Origin: Neobacillus pocheonensis | GTDB taxonomy: Bacteria > Bacillota > Bacilli > Bacillales > Cytobacillaceae | Length of the DNA: 64,000 nucleotides | NCBI GenBank assembly: GCA_023702235.1 | Contig: JAMQCR010000001.1 | Coordinates: 1,984,001 to 2,048,000, forward strand | Direction of reading: 5' to 3' | Part shown: positions 1-9,078 of the stretch, piece by piece | How positions within the stretch are numbered: position 1 is the stretch's first letter | Layout: the number at the start of each line of letters is the position of its first letter | Translations under genes and position numbers: made by a program | Notes under the pieces: model-generated | What the model was told of the DNA's origin: nothing | Seen by the model: only the letters and a program-made list of their open reading frames with translations | Databases searched by the model: none

Positions 1-1050
1 CAATGTTTCCCTTCCAGTTAAAACGATTCCTGAACGATTATAGTTGGCAGAAATACTTCCTATTTCACCAAAACACGCAATGATATAAGAACAAGCCCAA
101 CGTTTAGAACTTTTCTTCTGCATAATAACTCTAAAAATTATGATTCGATCTTCATAATTCTTGGTTGAAACGGCCTGTTGAACTACATAAGTTTCATTGG
201 ATAGTAAAACGCTTAGAAATTCCCCTGCTTCAACACTGGAACTGAAACATATTTTTTCTGATAATTTGTCAACTAAACAATATCCTTCACTGGTTTTAGA
301 AACCTTAAGAAGTCTTTTCCCTTCTCCGGTTTCAATGGGTTTTATATAAACAGCTTCATATTTGCATAACATATCTTCCAAGTCCTGAACGTTGTTCAAC
401 AAGTCCGTATAAGGAAGGTGTTCCCGTAGGAAAGTGTACGGAGAGAGCCATTCCCATAATTCCCACTTATCTGATAGATAGGTGTTAAACATATTTTGGC
501 CAAAAGCCGCAATCATTTGATCATATTCAGGCCTATTAATATCAATTTTACAAAATACTACATTCGGATACGGAAATTTACCATACTTAAAAGTGGGTTC
601 ATCTTCATTTGCAGCCGGGTCATAATAATATCCTTCACTTGTTTGATTAAATGCATCGATTCCATTGGCTGCACAAATATAAATAAGACCCTGTATGTCT
701 GAGTAACTGCTAAAGTTTCCTAAATACTCATTTAATGACTCAGATGTGATATCCTTTGTTTCTGTAAAAGCTAAAAAGGCAATTATTGGGCCAATATAAA
801 GATTCCTGTCTTTTATTTTGACTTCATATGGTAGTTGTTCAGGCAAATCGAAAGGTATTTTTAGTGTACTTGAAAAGCCAATTGTATTTTCAGGTAGATC
901 GTTTCTGAATTCGACCTCAACCTCGTATTTCCACATGCCAGCATGCAATATCATCCGTCGAGGTATTATTTCCCCTACTCTTAACATTGACTCAGGGAGA
1001 ATGATCAGATTGGCTTTTTTCTCTGGAATTCTTTTGATATATAAATTCAT
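1..1050 (-). CDS. YheC/YheD-family ATP-grasp protein, 3' end outside window
   Basis: Open for 350 codons from ATG at 1050 to the window edge with no stop, so the C-terminus is missing. The start overlaps the stop of the upstream gene (TGATG) and has a GGAGG about 6 bases before it. An N-terminal beta-rich region is followed by ATP-grasp features: YIKPIETGEGKRLLKVS (the lysine and glycine-rich nucleotide loop) and IIFRVIMQKK, matching the FDIRV region of the family. B. subtilis YheC and YheD are associated with the spore coat; the reaction of the family is not established. It is the last of four tandem homologues in the phosphonate/Mur-ligase operon. The family assignment is good, the substrate unknown. 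Confidence 0.8.
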   Translation of the reverse strand, partial: MNLYIKRIPEKKANLIILPESMLRVGEIIPRRMILHAGMWKYEVEVEFRNDLPENTIGFSSTLKIPFDLPEQLPYEVKIKDRNLYIGPIIAFLAFTETKDITSESLNEYLGNFSSYSDIQGLIYICAANGIDAFNQTSEGYYYDPAANEDEPTFKYGKFPYPNVVFCKIDINRPEYDQMIAAFGQNMFNTYLSDKWELWEWLSPYTFLREHLPYTDLLNNVQDLEDMLCKYEAVYIKPIETGEGKRLLKVSKTSEGYCLVDKLSEKICFSSSVEAGEFLSVLLSNETYVVQQAVSTKNYEDRIIIFRVIMQKKSSKRWACSYIIACFGEIGSISANYNRSGIVLTGRETL

Positions 1051-2393
1051 CACAATTCCTCCGGGAATCCGGCAAGTCTTTTAGCATAAAGCATATTCAA
1101 ACGTTTTATTTGATAAAATAGTTGCCGGTCACTGATATCAAGAGCAAACAACGGACTAGGGTTCAGGTTGTTCATTTCAATGATCCAAATCTTTCTTAAG
1201 GTGTCTATAGCGATATCAATACCTAAATTTCCGCAATGCACCCCACATTGTTCAATCCATTGAGCAGCATCATGAATGATACGAGATATTTCTTTACGTA
1301 ACCTAAAAACCTCTTCGTCTGATACACTAAATATTTTTTGTAAAGTAATTTCTCCGATTTTGGCCGTACCGCCCGCAAGAATATTTGTTACTATGCTGCC
1401 TTGCTGCCCATATTTCGCTACCATACACATATCTTCCCAAACACCAACTTGATTCTTAACCATAACAATACGGAAATCGATTTTCTTTCCCTCGAAAGAT
1501 ATAAGGTCAAGAGCTTGTTGTAAAATAATCGTTTTTCCTTTAAATTGAGCTTTAAAAAAGGCAGCGAGGTCAAATACATTGGGAAATATCGTCTCATAAG
1601 GAACACCGTTTTGGTGATATTCCAAATTCAATTCCTTTTTCCCTATCTTTGAAACTTTGAAAATACGATCACCCATGCTCCCATGAACCGGTTTTACAAA
1701 GATATCATTGTAAATGTTCAAGAAAGATTCCAGGTCCTGCGGCTTACTATAGAGCACAGTCTTTGGCAAATAAGGGATTATATTAGCTTCTTTACTTAAC
1801 CATTTATACATCTCCCACTTGTTAAACACATAACTATTAAATAGGCGACTGCCGAAAACAGTTTGAAAATGATTTCTCCAATCTTTGTTAAGATAGATTA
1901 TTTTAAAAACAGATGCTGGATAAGAATAAACACCTGGTTCCCATTCTTTCCTATCAGGGTTAAAGATATATCCTTCGATTGTATATCGATGAGGATCAAT
2001 ACCTTCTAGTGAAAAAGCTATGACTGCCCCTCCAATATGTTCGTAATCATATAAATAATTAGATAAATACTGGACACTTTCATCTAAACTTTTCTTTTTT
2101 AACGTAGCAAGGATTCCAATAAAAGGTCCTAAAAGAATTTCATTGTTCTCTTGTCTAATTTCGAAACGACAACATAAAGGAATCCTTAAGAAATCAATGA
2201 TTCCAACTGATAGTTTAATTTCGTTTTCGTTCAAAGAAGACGATGTTTTCAGCTTAATTTCTAATGCTTGAATACCAAAACGCAAAAACCATTTTTTGAA
2301 AGATAAAATATTGTTTTGTTTTGCCTCATTCGGATGGATGGTCAAGCTATTTTGTGCATTAAGGTCCGGTATGATTTTATATTTTTGTTTCAT
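1050..2393 (-). CDS. YheC/YheD-family ATP-grasp protein
   Basis: 447 residues from ATG at 2393, chosen because GGGAGG lies just before it; the frame is open further upstream but inside the preceding gene. The N-terminal half resembles the YheC/YheD N-domain (SVGIIDFLRIPLCCRFEI, LLGPFIGIL). The C-terminal half is ATP-grasp: FVKPVHGSMGDRIFKVS, then IDFRIVMVKN, then the metal-binding WIIEMNN near the end. It overlaps its neighbours at both ends, so it is translationally coupled within the operon. A cytoplasmic ATP-dependent carboxylate-amine ligase activity is inferred from the fold. No signal peptide is present. Confidence 0.82.
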   Translation of the reverse strand: MKQKYKIIPDLNAQNSLTIHPNEAKQNNILSFKKWFLRFGIQALEIKLKTSSSLNENEIKLSVGIIDFLRIPLCCRFEIRQENNEILLGPFIGILATLKKKSLDESVQYLSNYLYDYEHIGGAVIAFSLEGIDPHRYTIEGYIFNPDRKEWEPGVYSYPASVFKIIYLNKDWRNHFQTVFGSRLFNSYVFNKWEMYKWLSKEANIIPYLPKTVLYSKPQDLESFLNIYNDIFVKPVHGSMGDRIFKVSKIGKKELNLEYHQNGVPYETIFPNVFDLAAFFKAQFKGKTIILQQALDLISFEGKKIDFRIVMVKNQVGVWEDMCMVAKYGQQGSIVTNILAGGTAKIGEITLQKIFSVSDEEVFRLRKEISRIIHDAAQWIEQCGVHCGNLGIDIAIDTLRKIWIIEMNNLNPSPLFALDISDRQLFYQIKRLNMLYAKRLAGFPEEL

Positions 2394-3752
2394 CGCTATC
2401 CTCCCAGCCAAAACCTGCGTTAGATGCTGAATAAAGAATAGGTTCATAGCATATCTGTTGATAGATACGATGATCCAATGATTTAAATCCTTTAAATGTT
2501 GGACGAACATTTGCTTCGATAAACCAGTAATGTTGTTGTTGGTCAAGGGCTAGATCCAACCCAAATTCAGCAAAATGATATCCTGAACTATCCATCATTT
2601 TGCAAAACTCCATAGATATATTTTCAATATCTTTTCCTACTTTTTCGGTATCTGCATCATTACCAAAGGCTAATTTTATTGCTTCATTTAAGTCTAAAGC
2701 TCTGCCTCCATTGGAGATGTTTGTAATCATCTTACCTGTTTCAGCAAGCCTACACTCTATTCCATTACAAACCCACTGATTCCATCCATTCTTTTGCATG
2801 ACTACTCTTATATCCCATGGTCTGCCTTCGATTCTGGCAAATTCAAAAATGGCTGTATGATATATTCGCTCTTCAGGTATTTTCCTTCCTGCAGATAATC
2901 CTCCAATTGCGATCGGGAAATCGTAAAATCGTTATACCGCCGGTAATCGTGAATTACCAAAGTTCCGTGAGGTTTTAGTGTAATGATAGATATTCCTCTA
3001 CCTCTAGATAGTTTTTTCGGTTTCAAAATGACTTTTGTATATCGGTTGAGGAACGTCAAAAGACTGGCTAAGTTTAATAATGCAGTTTCAGGTAAAAATG
3101 GATACAAGTATTCATTGGTCTTTAGATGACTATAAAACTCCCATTTATCAAACCTGATGTCATTAAAAACTTTCCAATTAAATTCATCTTTGTACTCATT
3201 AACGAAATTATTCCTGGTATTAAAGCCTCTTCGATAAACGACGGAGGGTAAAGGCAATTTACCATATTCCCACCTTTTGGTATCATAATTAAAATATTGT
3301 CCGAAAATACACTTTTCTTCCCAGCTAATCGAACAATATCTGAATGCGAGGAATAGACCTCCTACTTTTTCATATATACCCATTGCATCTGTTAATTCCC
3401 TCAATCTGCAGTGATGATAATAATAGTGCTGGTCGCCAAGTAAAAAACCAATAACAGGGCCTATGCTTATCGTTGTTTCGGTATATTGTAGTTGATAGGT
3501 TGGCGATGTTTGTATCAGAAGTTGGTCAAATACATCTTGAGAAAATTGGATAATCGCAGGATTGTTAAATTGATTCCCACTACTTTCAGGAATGGAGGAT
3601 AACGCTATCACCGTAATAGTCATTTCTTTCGTACCAAAGATCAGTTTCTTCTGTGTTGTCAATTCGCTTGCCAGTCTATTTGAGATAAATATAGCATTTT
3701 GGGATGTTTCAAAAGATTCCACAGCACCTCTTTCAGCTTTTATCCATTTCAT
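2377..3752 (-). CDS. YheC/YheD-family ATP-grasp protein, frame broken
   Basis: Two overlapping frames make one protein: the first reads from ATG 3752 and stops at 2808, the second carries the C-terminal part to 2377. One extra base in the A5 run at 2845-2849 (T5 on the coding strand) would join them as PFFEFARIEGRPWDIRVVMQK, exactly the expected family motif, giving 458 residues like its neighbours. ATP-grasp signs are VILKPKKLSRGRGISII, PWDIRVVMQK and the E-x-N motif in WFIEANVRP. The start overlaps the upstream stop (ATGA). All motifs on both sides of the break are intact, so a homopolymer base-calling error is likelier than decay, but a genuine mutation cannot be excluded. Confidence 0.78.
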
Positions 3753-4807
3753 TTTGTTGCACCCTTTTCCGTGACATAATTATTCATTAGATATATCAGA
3801 TAATGAATCGCATTATTCAAAAGGTTAGATTGAGTCTCCGAGTTCAAGTGGTTATACACGTCTTGATCTTGTTCAAAACCACTTACATAAATGAGGTAGG
3901 GACAACTATTTTCATCGAAAATAAAGTCCAGCGTGCAACTGCCAACGTAGGGAATATAATAGTCTAGAAATCTTCCAATTCTTATTGAAACATCAGCTAA
4001 TATTTCTTCATTTCCTTCGAATTCGTTACAAATAAGCTCGTCTGTAGCATTACTCGTATTCGAAAAAGTATTTCTTGAAAAAATGCCTTGTTTGGCTGTT
4101 ATTGCTGTTATCGTCCATTCGCCGTATATATTCTTTTGAAGATAGATCCTGGCTTCTAAGGGTATATCCCCGACTTTAAAACACTCGATTCCCTTCATTA
4201 AAATATGTTTTTTTTTGTTAATCATCTTTTTTATATAATTAACTATATCGTCCTTTTGACACATTTGACCGTTTTGTCCGATAAAGATCATGAAGTTGTT
4301 ATTCTTAATTTTTTTGATGATTACCGCTTTGGGTTGGTGGAACGTTTTTTCAGGTAGAAGGAAGAACGTATCGTATTTGTCAAGATAATCAATTAAGGTA
4401 GTAGTGTTTAAAGATACCGTTGGTAAGAGAAATTGTTGAGATCCTGTTAAAGAGGTTAACATTTCGAAGATGATGCCCTGAATAAATCGATTAATAGGAT
4501 TTATTATTGTTATATTTTCCATTTTCCTTAAGTTTCTCATTTTTTTAATTTTATCGGCTGTAGAATGAAGGGATAGGTTATAAATAAGAGGAGGAATTTC
4601 ACAAAGTCCTTGACTTATCCTGTCTCCTTCAATAATTGTGCCACTTATAACCGGTTCCTCTAAATCTAGATTTTCTAATGTAAACAAAACAATGTTTATG
4701 TTATACTCTCTCGATAATTTGCTAAAGTGGCCAGTCATGTATATATATAACTGATGCTGTTTTTTTTCATTATAGATAAAACCAAAATCAACAGTATCGG
4801 TTTGCAC
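3749..4807 (-). CDS. Divergent YheC/YheD-like ATP-grasp protein
   Basis: The frame opens at a TTG at 4846, but GTG at 4807 follows a GAGGTG ribosome site and is preferred, giving 352 residues. The order matches the neighbouring ATP-grasp genes: an N-domain with GTIIEGDRISQGLCEIPPLIYN, a kinase-like loop region around FFLLPEKTFHQPKAVIIKK, and PLEARIYLQKN where FDIRV lies in relatives. The usual terminal E-x-N metal site is not visible; the equivalent stretch reads CPYLIYVSG. This member may therefore be catalytically weakened or bind a different substrate. It is the first of the four ATP-grasp genes, 172 bases after the NlpC/P60 gene. Confidence 0.68.
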   Translation of the reverse strand: MQTDTVDFGFIYNEKKQHQLYIYMTGHFSKLSREYNINIVLFTLENLDLEEPVISGTIIEGDRISQGLCEIPPLIYNLSLHSTADKIKKMRNLRKMENITIINPINRFIQGIIFEMLTSLTGSQQFLLPTVSLNTTTLIDYLDKYDTFFLLPEKTFHQPKAVIIKKIKNNNFMIFIGQNGQMCQKDDIVNYIKKMINKKKHILMKGIECFKVGDIPLEARIYLQKNIYGEWTITAITAKQGIFSRNTFSNTSNATDELICNEFEGNEEILADVSIRIGRFLDYYIPYVGSCTLDFIFDENSCPYLIYVSGFEQDQDVYNHLNSETQSNLLNNAIHYLIYLMNNYVTEKGATK

Positions 4808-4979
4808 TAGCTTCACCTCTTTTCTTCCATCGGAAAAGAATGTCAATACTTTATCTTATGAACAAAATTAATGGATATATTACCATTTAAAAAAATACGA
4901 AATTCTTTAATCGAATTCGGTAATTATAAGCAATCGTTAAGAAGGTGAAAGAGGATTTGCACAATCATTTTTACGAAAC

Positions 4980-5678
4980 CTAAGGCATGACAATAGGATT
5001 TTGAGGTGGAAGAACATATTTTTTTGGAATAACCGGTCCTTTGTCTTCATGACCGATCATTCCCTTACCCGGAATCCATGAGCCTTCCGGAAGAATTCGT
5101 TGGGCATTATAGAAATTTTTCCCATACCAGCGTTTAAAGCTACTAATGATCCCGATGGCAGTAGGAGTGCCTGACGTAGTGCTGATTACCGTTGGCTTCC
5201 CGTTAATTTGCCCCATATAAATACCAACATGGCCGATACTATAAGTCTTGTCGGTTTGCACTTTCCACCATGTTAGTATATCTCCGGGCAGAAGGTTTTC
5301 CACCCCTTCAAGGCTCCAAAATGAATTAACTATTTTATGATATACACCCTCAACTCTTGTTCCGATTGATTCATACCTTTTTGAGACGCCAAATAATTCA
5401 AACCCAAAATCACCAAAAACTAATTTCGAAAGCCCCGAACAGTCAACAACTCCGTCGGAATGGTATGAATTGAAGCCATGGCCGTATACCGTATAGCCAT
5501 GATTCATATACCATATCGCTCGTTCCACAACTTGGTCTGCAAGACTTCCCCTCAAATTTCTATATGTCTTTCTATACTGATCAACTTTCACCAATTCATT
5601 TTTGAAATAATCCTCATAATTTGCTTTATACTTAGCGACCGCTTCTTCTGTTGTCATAGAGACATAGGAGACAGTCAT
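4980..5678 (-). CDS. NlpC/P60-family cysteine peptidase or amidase
   Basis: 232 residues with AGGAGG eight bases before the ATG. The central part carries the NlpC/P60 catalytic cysteine in DGVVDCSGLSKLVFGDFG and the histidine in SIGHVGIYMGQ, followed by NGKPTVISTTSG. The family hydrolyses gamma-glutamyl or peptidoglycan stem-peptide bonds. It has no signal peptide, no cell-wall-binding repeats and a proline-rich tail, so it may act in the cytoplasm or mother cell. Placement between phosphonate genes and ATP-grasp ligases suggests it trims or transfers a peptide made by this operon; that role is inference. Confidence 0.8.
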   Translation of the reverse strand: MTVSYVSMTTEEAVAKYKANYEDYFKNELVKVDQYRKTYRNLRGSLADQVVERAIWYMNHGYTVYGHGFNSYHSDGVVDCSGLSKLVFGDFGFELFGVSKRYESIGTRVEGVYHKIVNSFWSLEGVENLLPGDILTWWKVQTDKTYSIGHVGIYMGQINGKPTVISTTSGTPTAIGIISSFKRWYGKNFYNAQRILPEGSWIPGKGMIGHEDKGPVIPKKYVLPPQNPIVMP

Positions 5679-5695
5679 TATTTAGCCTCCTAATA

Positions 5696-6103
5696 TTAGG
5701 ATTCAATGAAAAAAGGGTGTTCTTCCTCATTCAAGCATTTTTTTATTCTTTCTTTATAAGTTTTCCAGGTAACTTTCTGTAAGGCTTCTTCAATGGAAAA
5801 ATAAACTGCATCCAAGGCATCATCACCCCCTGCTAAATCACCCCCGACCGGTTTTCCTAGAAATTGAACGGTACATCTGCTGAATTTGACGTCTTGAATC
5901 AATCCACAAAATTTCGTCAAGTGGATCTCAACGCCTGCCTCTTCCCTTACTTCTCTGATGGCTGCTGTCTTGACTGATTCGCCATTTTCCACATATCCAC
6001 CTGGGAATTCCCATCCTCTTTTCCAGTTCTTGACCAAAAGGATTTCGTTCTTGCTATTTACAACTGCTACTGATGCCGCTACTCTATGTTTTGGAAATGC
6101 CAT
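5696..6103 (-). CDS. Nudix hydrolase
   Basis: 135 residues with a complete Nudix box (GGYVENGESVKTAAIREVRE followed by EAG), the metal-binding motif that cleaves nucleoside diphosphate-X compounds. Its start overlaps the end of the upstream nucleotidyltransferase-aminotransferase gene by 20 bases and its stop lies just before the ribosome site of the NlpC/P60 gene, so it is inside the operon. Because two nucleotidyltransferases are encoded alongside, a substrate such as a CMP-phosphonate conjugate is an attractive guess, but the sequence does not show it. Confidence 0.85.
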   Translation of the reverse strand: MAFPKHRVAASVAVVNSKNEILLVKNWKRGWEFPGGYVENGESVKTAAIREVREEAGVEIHLTKFCGLIQDVKFSRCTVQFLGKPVGGDLAGGDDALDAVYFSIEEALQKVTWKTYKERIKKCLNEEEHPFFIES

Positions 6104-7955
6104 TCATCTCATTCCCTTCGGTACAATAACCTATATTTATTAGGTACTGTTCAAGAAGTTTTATAAACAAATTCATATCCATGTTGGTAATAGCTCCAAT
6201 ATTTGCTACTCTGAACGTATTCTGTCCATCGAGTTTCCCAGGATAAATGGTAAATCCGTTACGATAAAAGTATTTATGCATATCCTCAAAGTCATAGTTT
6301 GGTATTGTAGGCTCAACAATAGCTGTTATTATTCGGGAATGATTTTCTTTTTTCACCAGATGTTTTAAACCCAACCTTGTTATGCCTTTGATAAGTGTTT
6401 CCCATGCCTCAGTATATCTCTTGTACCTCTTTTCAACTCCTTCTAGACGCGTCTCAATGATCGCTTGCTTAAGCGCGTATAGTGTTTGAACAGGTGGGGT
6501 AAACCGCATCTGTTTCGTTTTTGAAAAGTATTTATACTGCGAATAAAGATGAAGATAAAAATTACGCGGATGGAGGTGTTGGGTCGTTTCTAAATCCTTC
6601 GTTCTAGCAATCACAAATGCGACTCCAGCCATTCCCTGAAGATTTTTATTGGAAGAGGCGGCAAGATAGCTAATATTCATTGAGTCCAAATCAATTGGGA
6701 TAGCTCCATATGAGCTCATGGCATCCACTATTAATTGGATTTGATATTTTTCACAAAGATGCCCGACCAAGCTGATATCATTTAATAGGCCTGTCGTTGT
6801 TTCGTTATGGACGATACATAGATGGGAAAATTTACTGGAGGATATTATATCTTCCAGTGAAACCAGGTCTAGAGCCTCGTATGGGCTGCTTTGAAATTCT
6901 ATATAGTTTAATTTATATGCATCAGCTATCTGGCACATCCGCTTACCGTACGCACCATTATTAATGATTAATACCGCATCTTCGCTAATAACAGAGCTCA
7001 AAATCGACTCAACAGCCGCGGTGCCTGATCCCCCGAACAAAACCGTGCTATAATTGTTGGAATTTGCAACCAAGGCTGTAAGTTTGGTCGAAATCATTTG
7101 CATTACGTCCCCAAATTCTTCTTCTCTTGGACAGATGTCAGGGACTACTTGTGCGTATTTAACCGTATCAGTAGTTGTTGCAGGGCCCGGATTAAGTAAG
7201 ATATTTCTCTTTACAAAAGGGAAATTCTTTTCTTTCAATTTGATCATTGGATAGATATAATTCACTGCCCGAAGCAAATGTTGTTCGTTGTCGATCTCAC
7301 ACCAGACAAAATTATTCAACTTGTGAACGTAAATATTAACCTGTTTCGAAATACCGGCTAGGGCGGATTCATAATCGAGTTGGGGGTTTTCAGAAAAGCT
7401 TGACTTTGCAAAGTCACACAAAATTTGTAAGGTGTGAACCGAGATTTTTGTAATACCAGTTAATTCTGCATGAATATGGTTTAGATCATTTCTGTTTTTC
7501 GATAAATTTACTAAAAGATGATTTTCATCCGTTTCTATAAATACTTCATCATTTGAATTAGTAAACTGACTGGCTAAAATCACATCCGACTCTTTGAGCT
7601 TGATTAATTCTTCTAACGCTTGTTTTTCATAAATGAGATCGCTCTCAAGCAGTAGAAAGTCATCTGAAACACGTTCCCTTAAATTGTAAAGAGTATACAT
7701 ACTTCCTGTTTTCATATAATCGTTATTACGTACACATAGAACTTGAGGGTATCGCATTGCTAAATGATCGTATACTTCAGCCAGATAGCCGGTACCAATG
7801 ACGATTTGTTCTATTCCAATCTCAAGTAGCTTCAATATAGATTCCTCAACAATTGGCTTGTTATCAATTTCTAAGAAGCCCTTAGGCTTATTTTTTGTTC
7901 TTTCGTGTAGTCTGGTGCCCATTCCCCCGGCTAAAATTACTGCTGTATTAACCAT
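6084..7955 (-). CDS. PntC-like nucleotidyltransferase fused to 2-aminoethylphosphonate-pyruvate aminotransferase
   Basis: 623 residues with two domains. Residues about 1-240 are a nucleotidyltransferase (AVILAGGMGTRL, KPKGFLEIDNKPIVEESI, LLLESDLIYE), like PntC, which makes CMP-2-aminoethylphosphonate. Residues about 255-610 are a class V PLP aminotransferase like PhnW: NILLNPGPATTTDTVK, FGGSGTAAVES, HNETTTGLLNDI, VDAMSSYGA and the PLP lysine in AASSNKNLQGMAG. PntC-aminotransferase fusions are known in bacterial phosphonate clusters. The phosphonate-forming genes lie just upstream and overlap it by 8 bases, so here the aminotransferase should work in the biosynthetic direction, from phosphonoacetaldehyde to 2-aminoethylphosphonate, followed by cytidylylation. 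Confidence 0.88.
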   Translation of the reverse strand: MVNTAVILAGGMGTRLHERTKNKPKGFLEIDNKPIVEESILKLLEIGIEQIVIGTGYLAEVYDHLAMRYPQVLCVRNNDYMKTGSMYTLYNLRERVSDDFLLLESDLIYEKQALEELIKLKESDVILASQFTNSNDEVFIETDENHLLVNLSKNRNDLNHIHAELTGITKISVHTLQILCDFAKSSFSENPQLDYESALAGISKQVNIYVHKLNNFVWCEIDNEQHLLRAVNYIYPMIKLKEKNFPFVKRNILLNPGPATTTDTVKYAQVVPDICPREEEFGDVMQMISTKLTALVANSNNYSTVLFGGSGTAAVESILSSVISEDAVLIINNGAYGKRMCQIADAYKLNYIEFQSSPYEALDLVSLEDIISSSKFSHLCIVHNETTTGLLNDISLVGHLCEKYQIQLIVDAMSSYGAIPIDLDSMNISYLAASSNKNLQGMAGVAFVIARTKDLETTQHLHPRNFYLHLYSQYKYFSKTKQMRFTPPVQTLYALKQAIIETRLEGVEKRYKRYTEAWETLIKGITRLGLKHLVKKENHSRIITAIVEPTIPNYDFEDMHKYFYRNGFTIYPGKLDGQNTFRVANIGAITNMDMNLFIKLLEQYLINIGYCTEGNEMNGISKT

Positions 7956-9078
7956 TGAGAAACACCTTCAATCTCTCTTTAACTTCATGTGGCTTCATCT
8001 TAGGTCGCCCCAGATCTTCTTTCGACCCTTTTGATATTTTCATATATAAAAAGGTTAAACTCTTTTCCCGCTTCCAATTGTTAATTTGTGCCTCCAGTTC
8101 TGAAAGGTTATGAATGTAAATAGATTTCGAGTATCCACATGCTGCAGCTATATCTACGAAATTCACATTGTGAGAAAACGTAATCTGTCCCCCTGTAGAG
8201 TCATGAGTATTATTATCTAAAAGAATATGAAGCAAATTTTTTGGCGCGTAGTACCCATTTGTTGCAAGACTACCCAAGCGCATAAGTAAGGCTCCATCTC
8301 CCTCAATAACGACAATATTTTTATCTTTTCTTTTTAGCGAAAGACCTAGTCCTATTGAACTGACACATCCCATCGAACCTACCATGTAAAGATTATTAAC
8401 GGCATCTTCAACCTCGTAGAGCTCTCGCCCTGTTTTACCTGTCGTTGCCAATTGAACCGTTTGGTCATCCTTTAATGAATTGATCATCCGTATTGCATCA
8501 ATTCGTTTAGGCAATTGATCTTCGATGGTTTTCTCGATTTTTAAGGTATTCAAGTTGGATGTTTGTGTTTGCTCCTTTAATGCCTCTTTCTCGAATGTAT
8601 TCTTTTTGACGACAAAAAAGAAGGATTGATTGTTTTCGAGACACGTCTGAGCTCGAACTAATTGTTTTTCCACCTGTTCAAAGTCTGCGGATAAATATTC
8701 CCATTTAATTTCCATCAGGTCCAACATTCCAGTTGTGATACATCCCATCAATTCATGTTGGGGTTCATCAGGAATACCAGCCTCTCCTCTCAAGCTCACA
8801 AAACCAAGAATAGGAAGACGGAAAGGATAGTTCAGGGAAACTAATGGGGAAACGGCATTGGTTAATCCTGAATTTTGCATGAGAACCACTGGTTTTTTAC
8901 CTGCAAGATACGCACCCGCTGCAATGGCCACAGCTTCCCCCTCGTTGGTTGCCGCAACGTAATCACACTCATTGATTGCATAGTTGATTAAATTTTTTAA
9001 AAAAGAACAGGGAACTCCGCTAAAGAAATCAAATCCGAGACTTTTTAATTTATCACCGAATCTTTTAGTGCTTATCAA
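7948..9078 (-). CDS. Phosphonopyruvate decarboxylase
   Basis: ThDP-dependent decarboxylase of the Ppd family: N-terminal [11 protein letters not shown] and [19 protein letters not shown], a central [10 protein letters not shown], and the C-terminal ThDP site [17 protein letters not shown] with a downstream [10 protein letters not shown]. It drives C-P bond formation by decarboxylating phosphonopyruvate to phosphonoacetaldehyde. The frame is open from 9123, but TTG at 9078 has an AGGTGA five bases upstream and fits the family N-terminus ([19 protein letters not shown]), giving 376 residues. It overlaps the genes on both sides. The start is the only weak point. Confidence 0.9.
   Translation of the reverse strand: MISTKRFGDKLKSLGFDFFSGVPCSFLKNLINYAINECDYVAATNEGEAVAIAAGAYLAGKKPVVLMQNSGLTNAVSPLVSLNYPFRLPILGFVSLRGEAGIPDEPQHELMGCITTGMLDLMEIKWEYLSADFEQVEKQLVRAQTCLENNQSFFFVVKKNTFEKEALKEQTQTSNLNTLKIEKTIEDQLPKRIDAIRMINSLKDDQTVQLATTGKTGRELYEVEDAVNNLYMVGSMGCVSSIGLGLSLKRKDKNIVVIEGDGALLMRLGSLATNGYYAPKNLLHILLDNNTHDSTGGQITFSHNVNFVDIAAACGYSKSIYIHNLSELEAQINNWKREKSLTFLYMKISKGSKEDLGRPKMKPHEVKERLKVFLNG

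Noticed and set aside
818..1084. Plus-strand open frames across 496-1084 and other places opposite long genes.
   Set aside because: They are antisense shadows of well-supported coding frames and lack ribosome sites.
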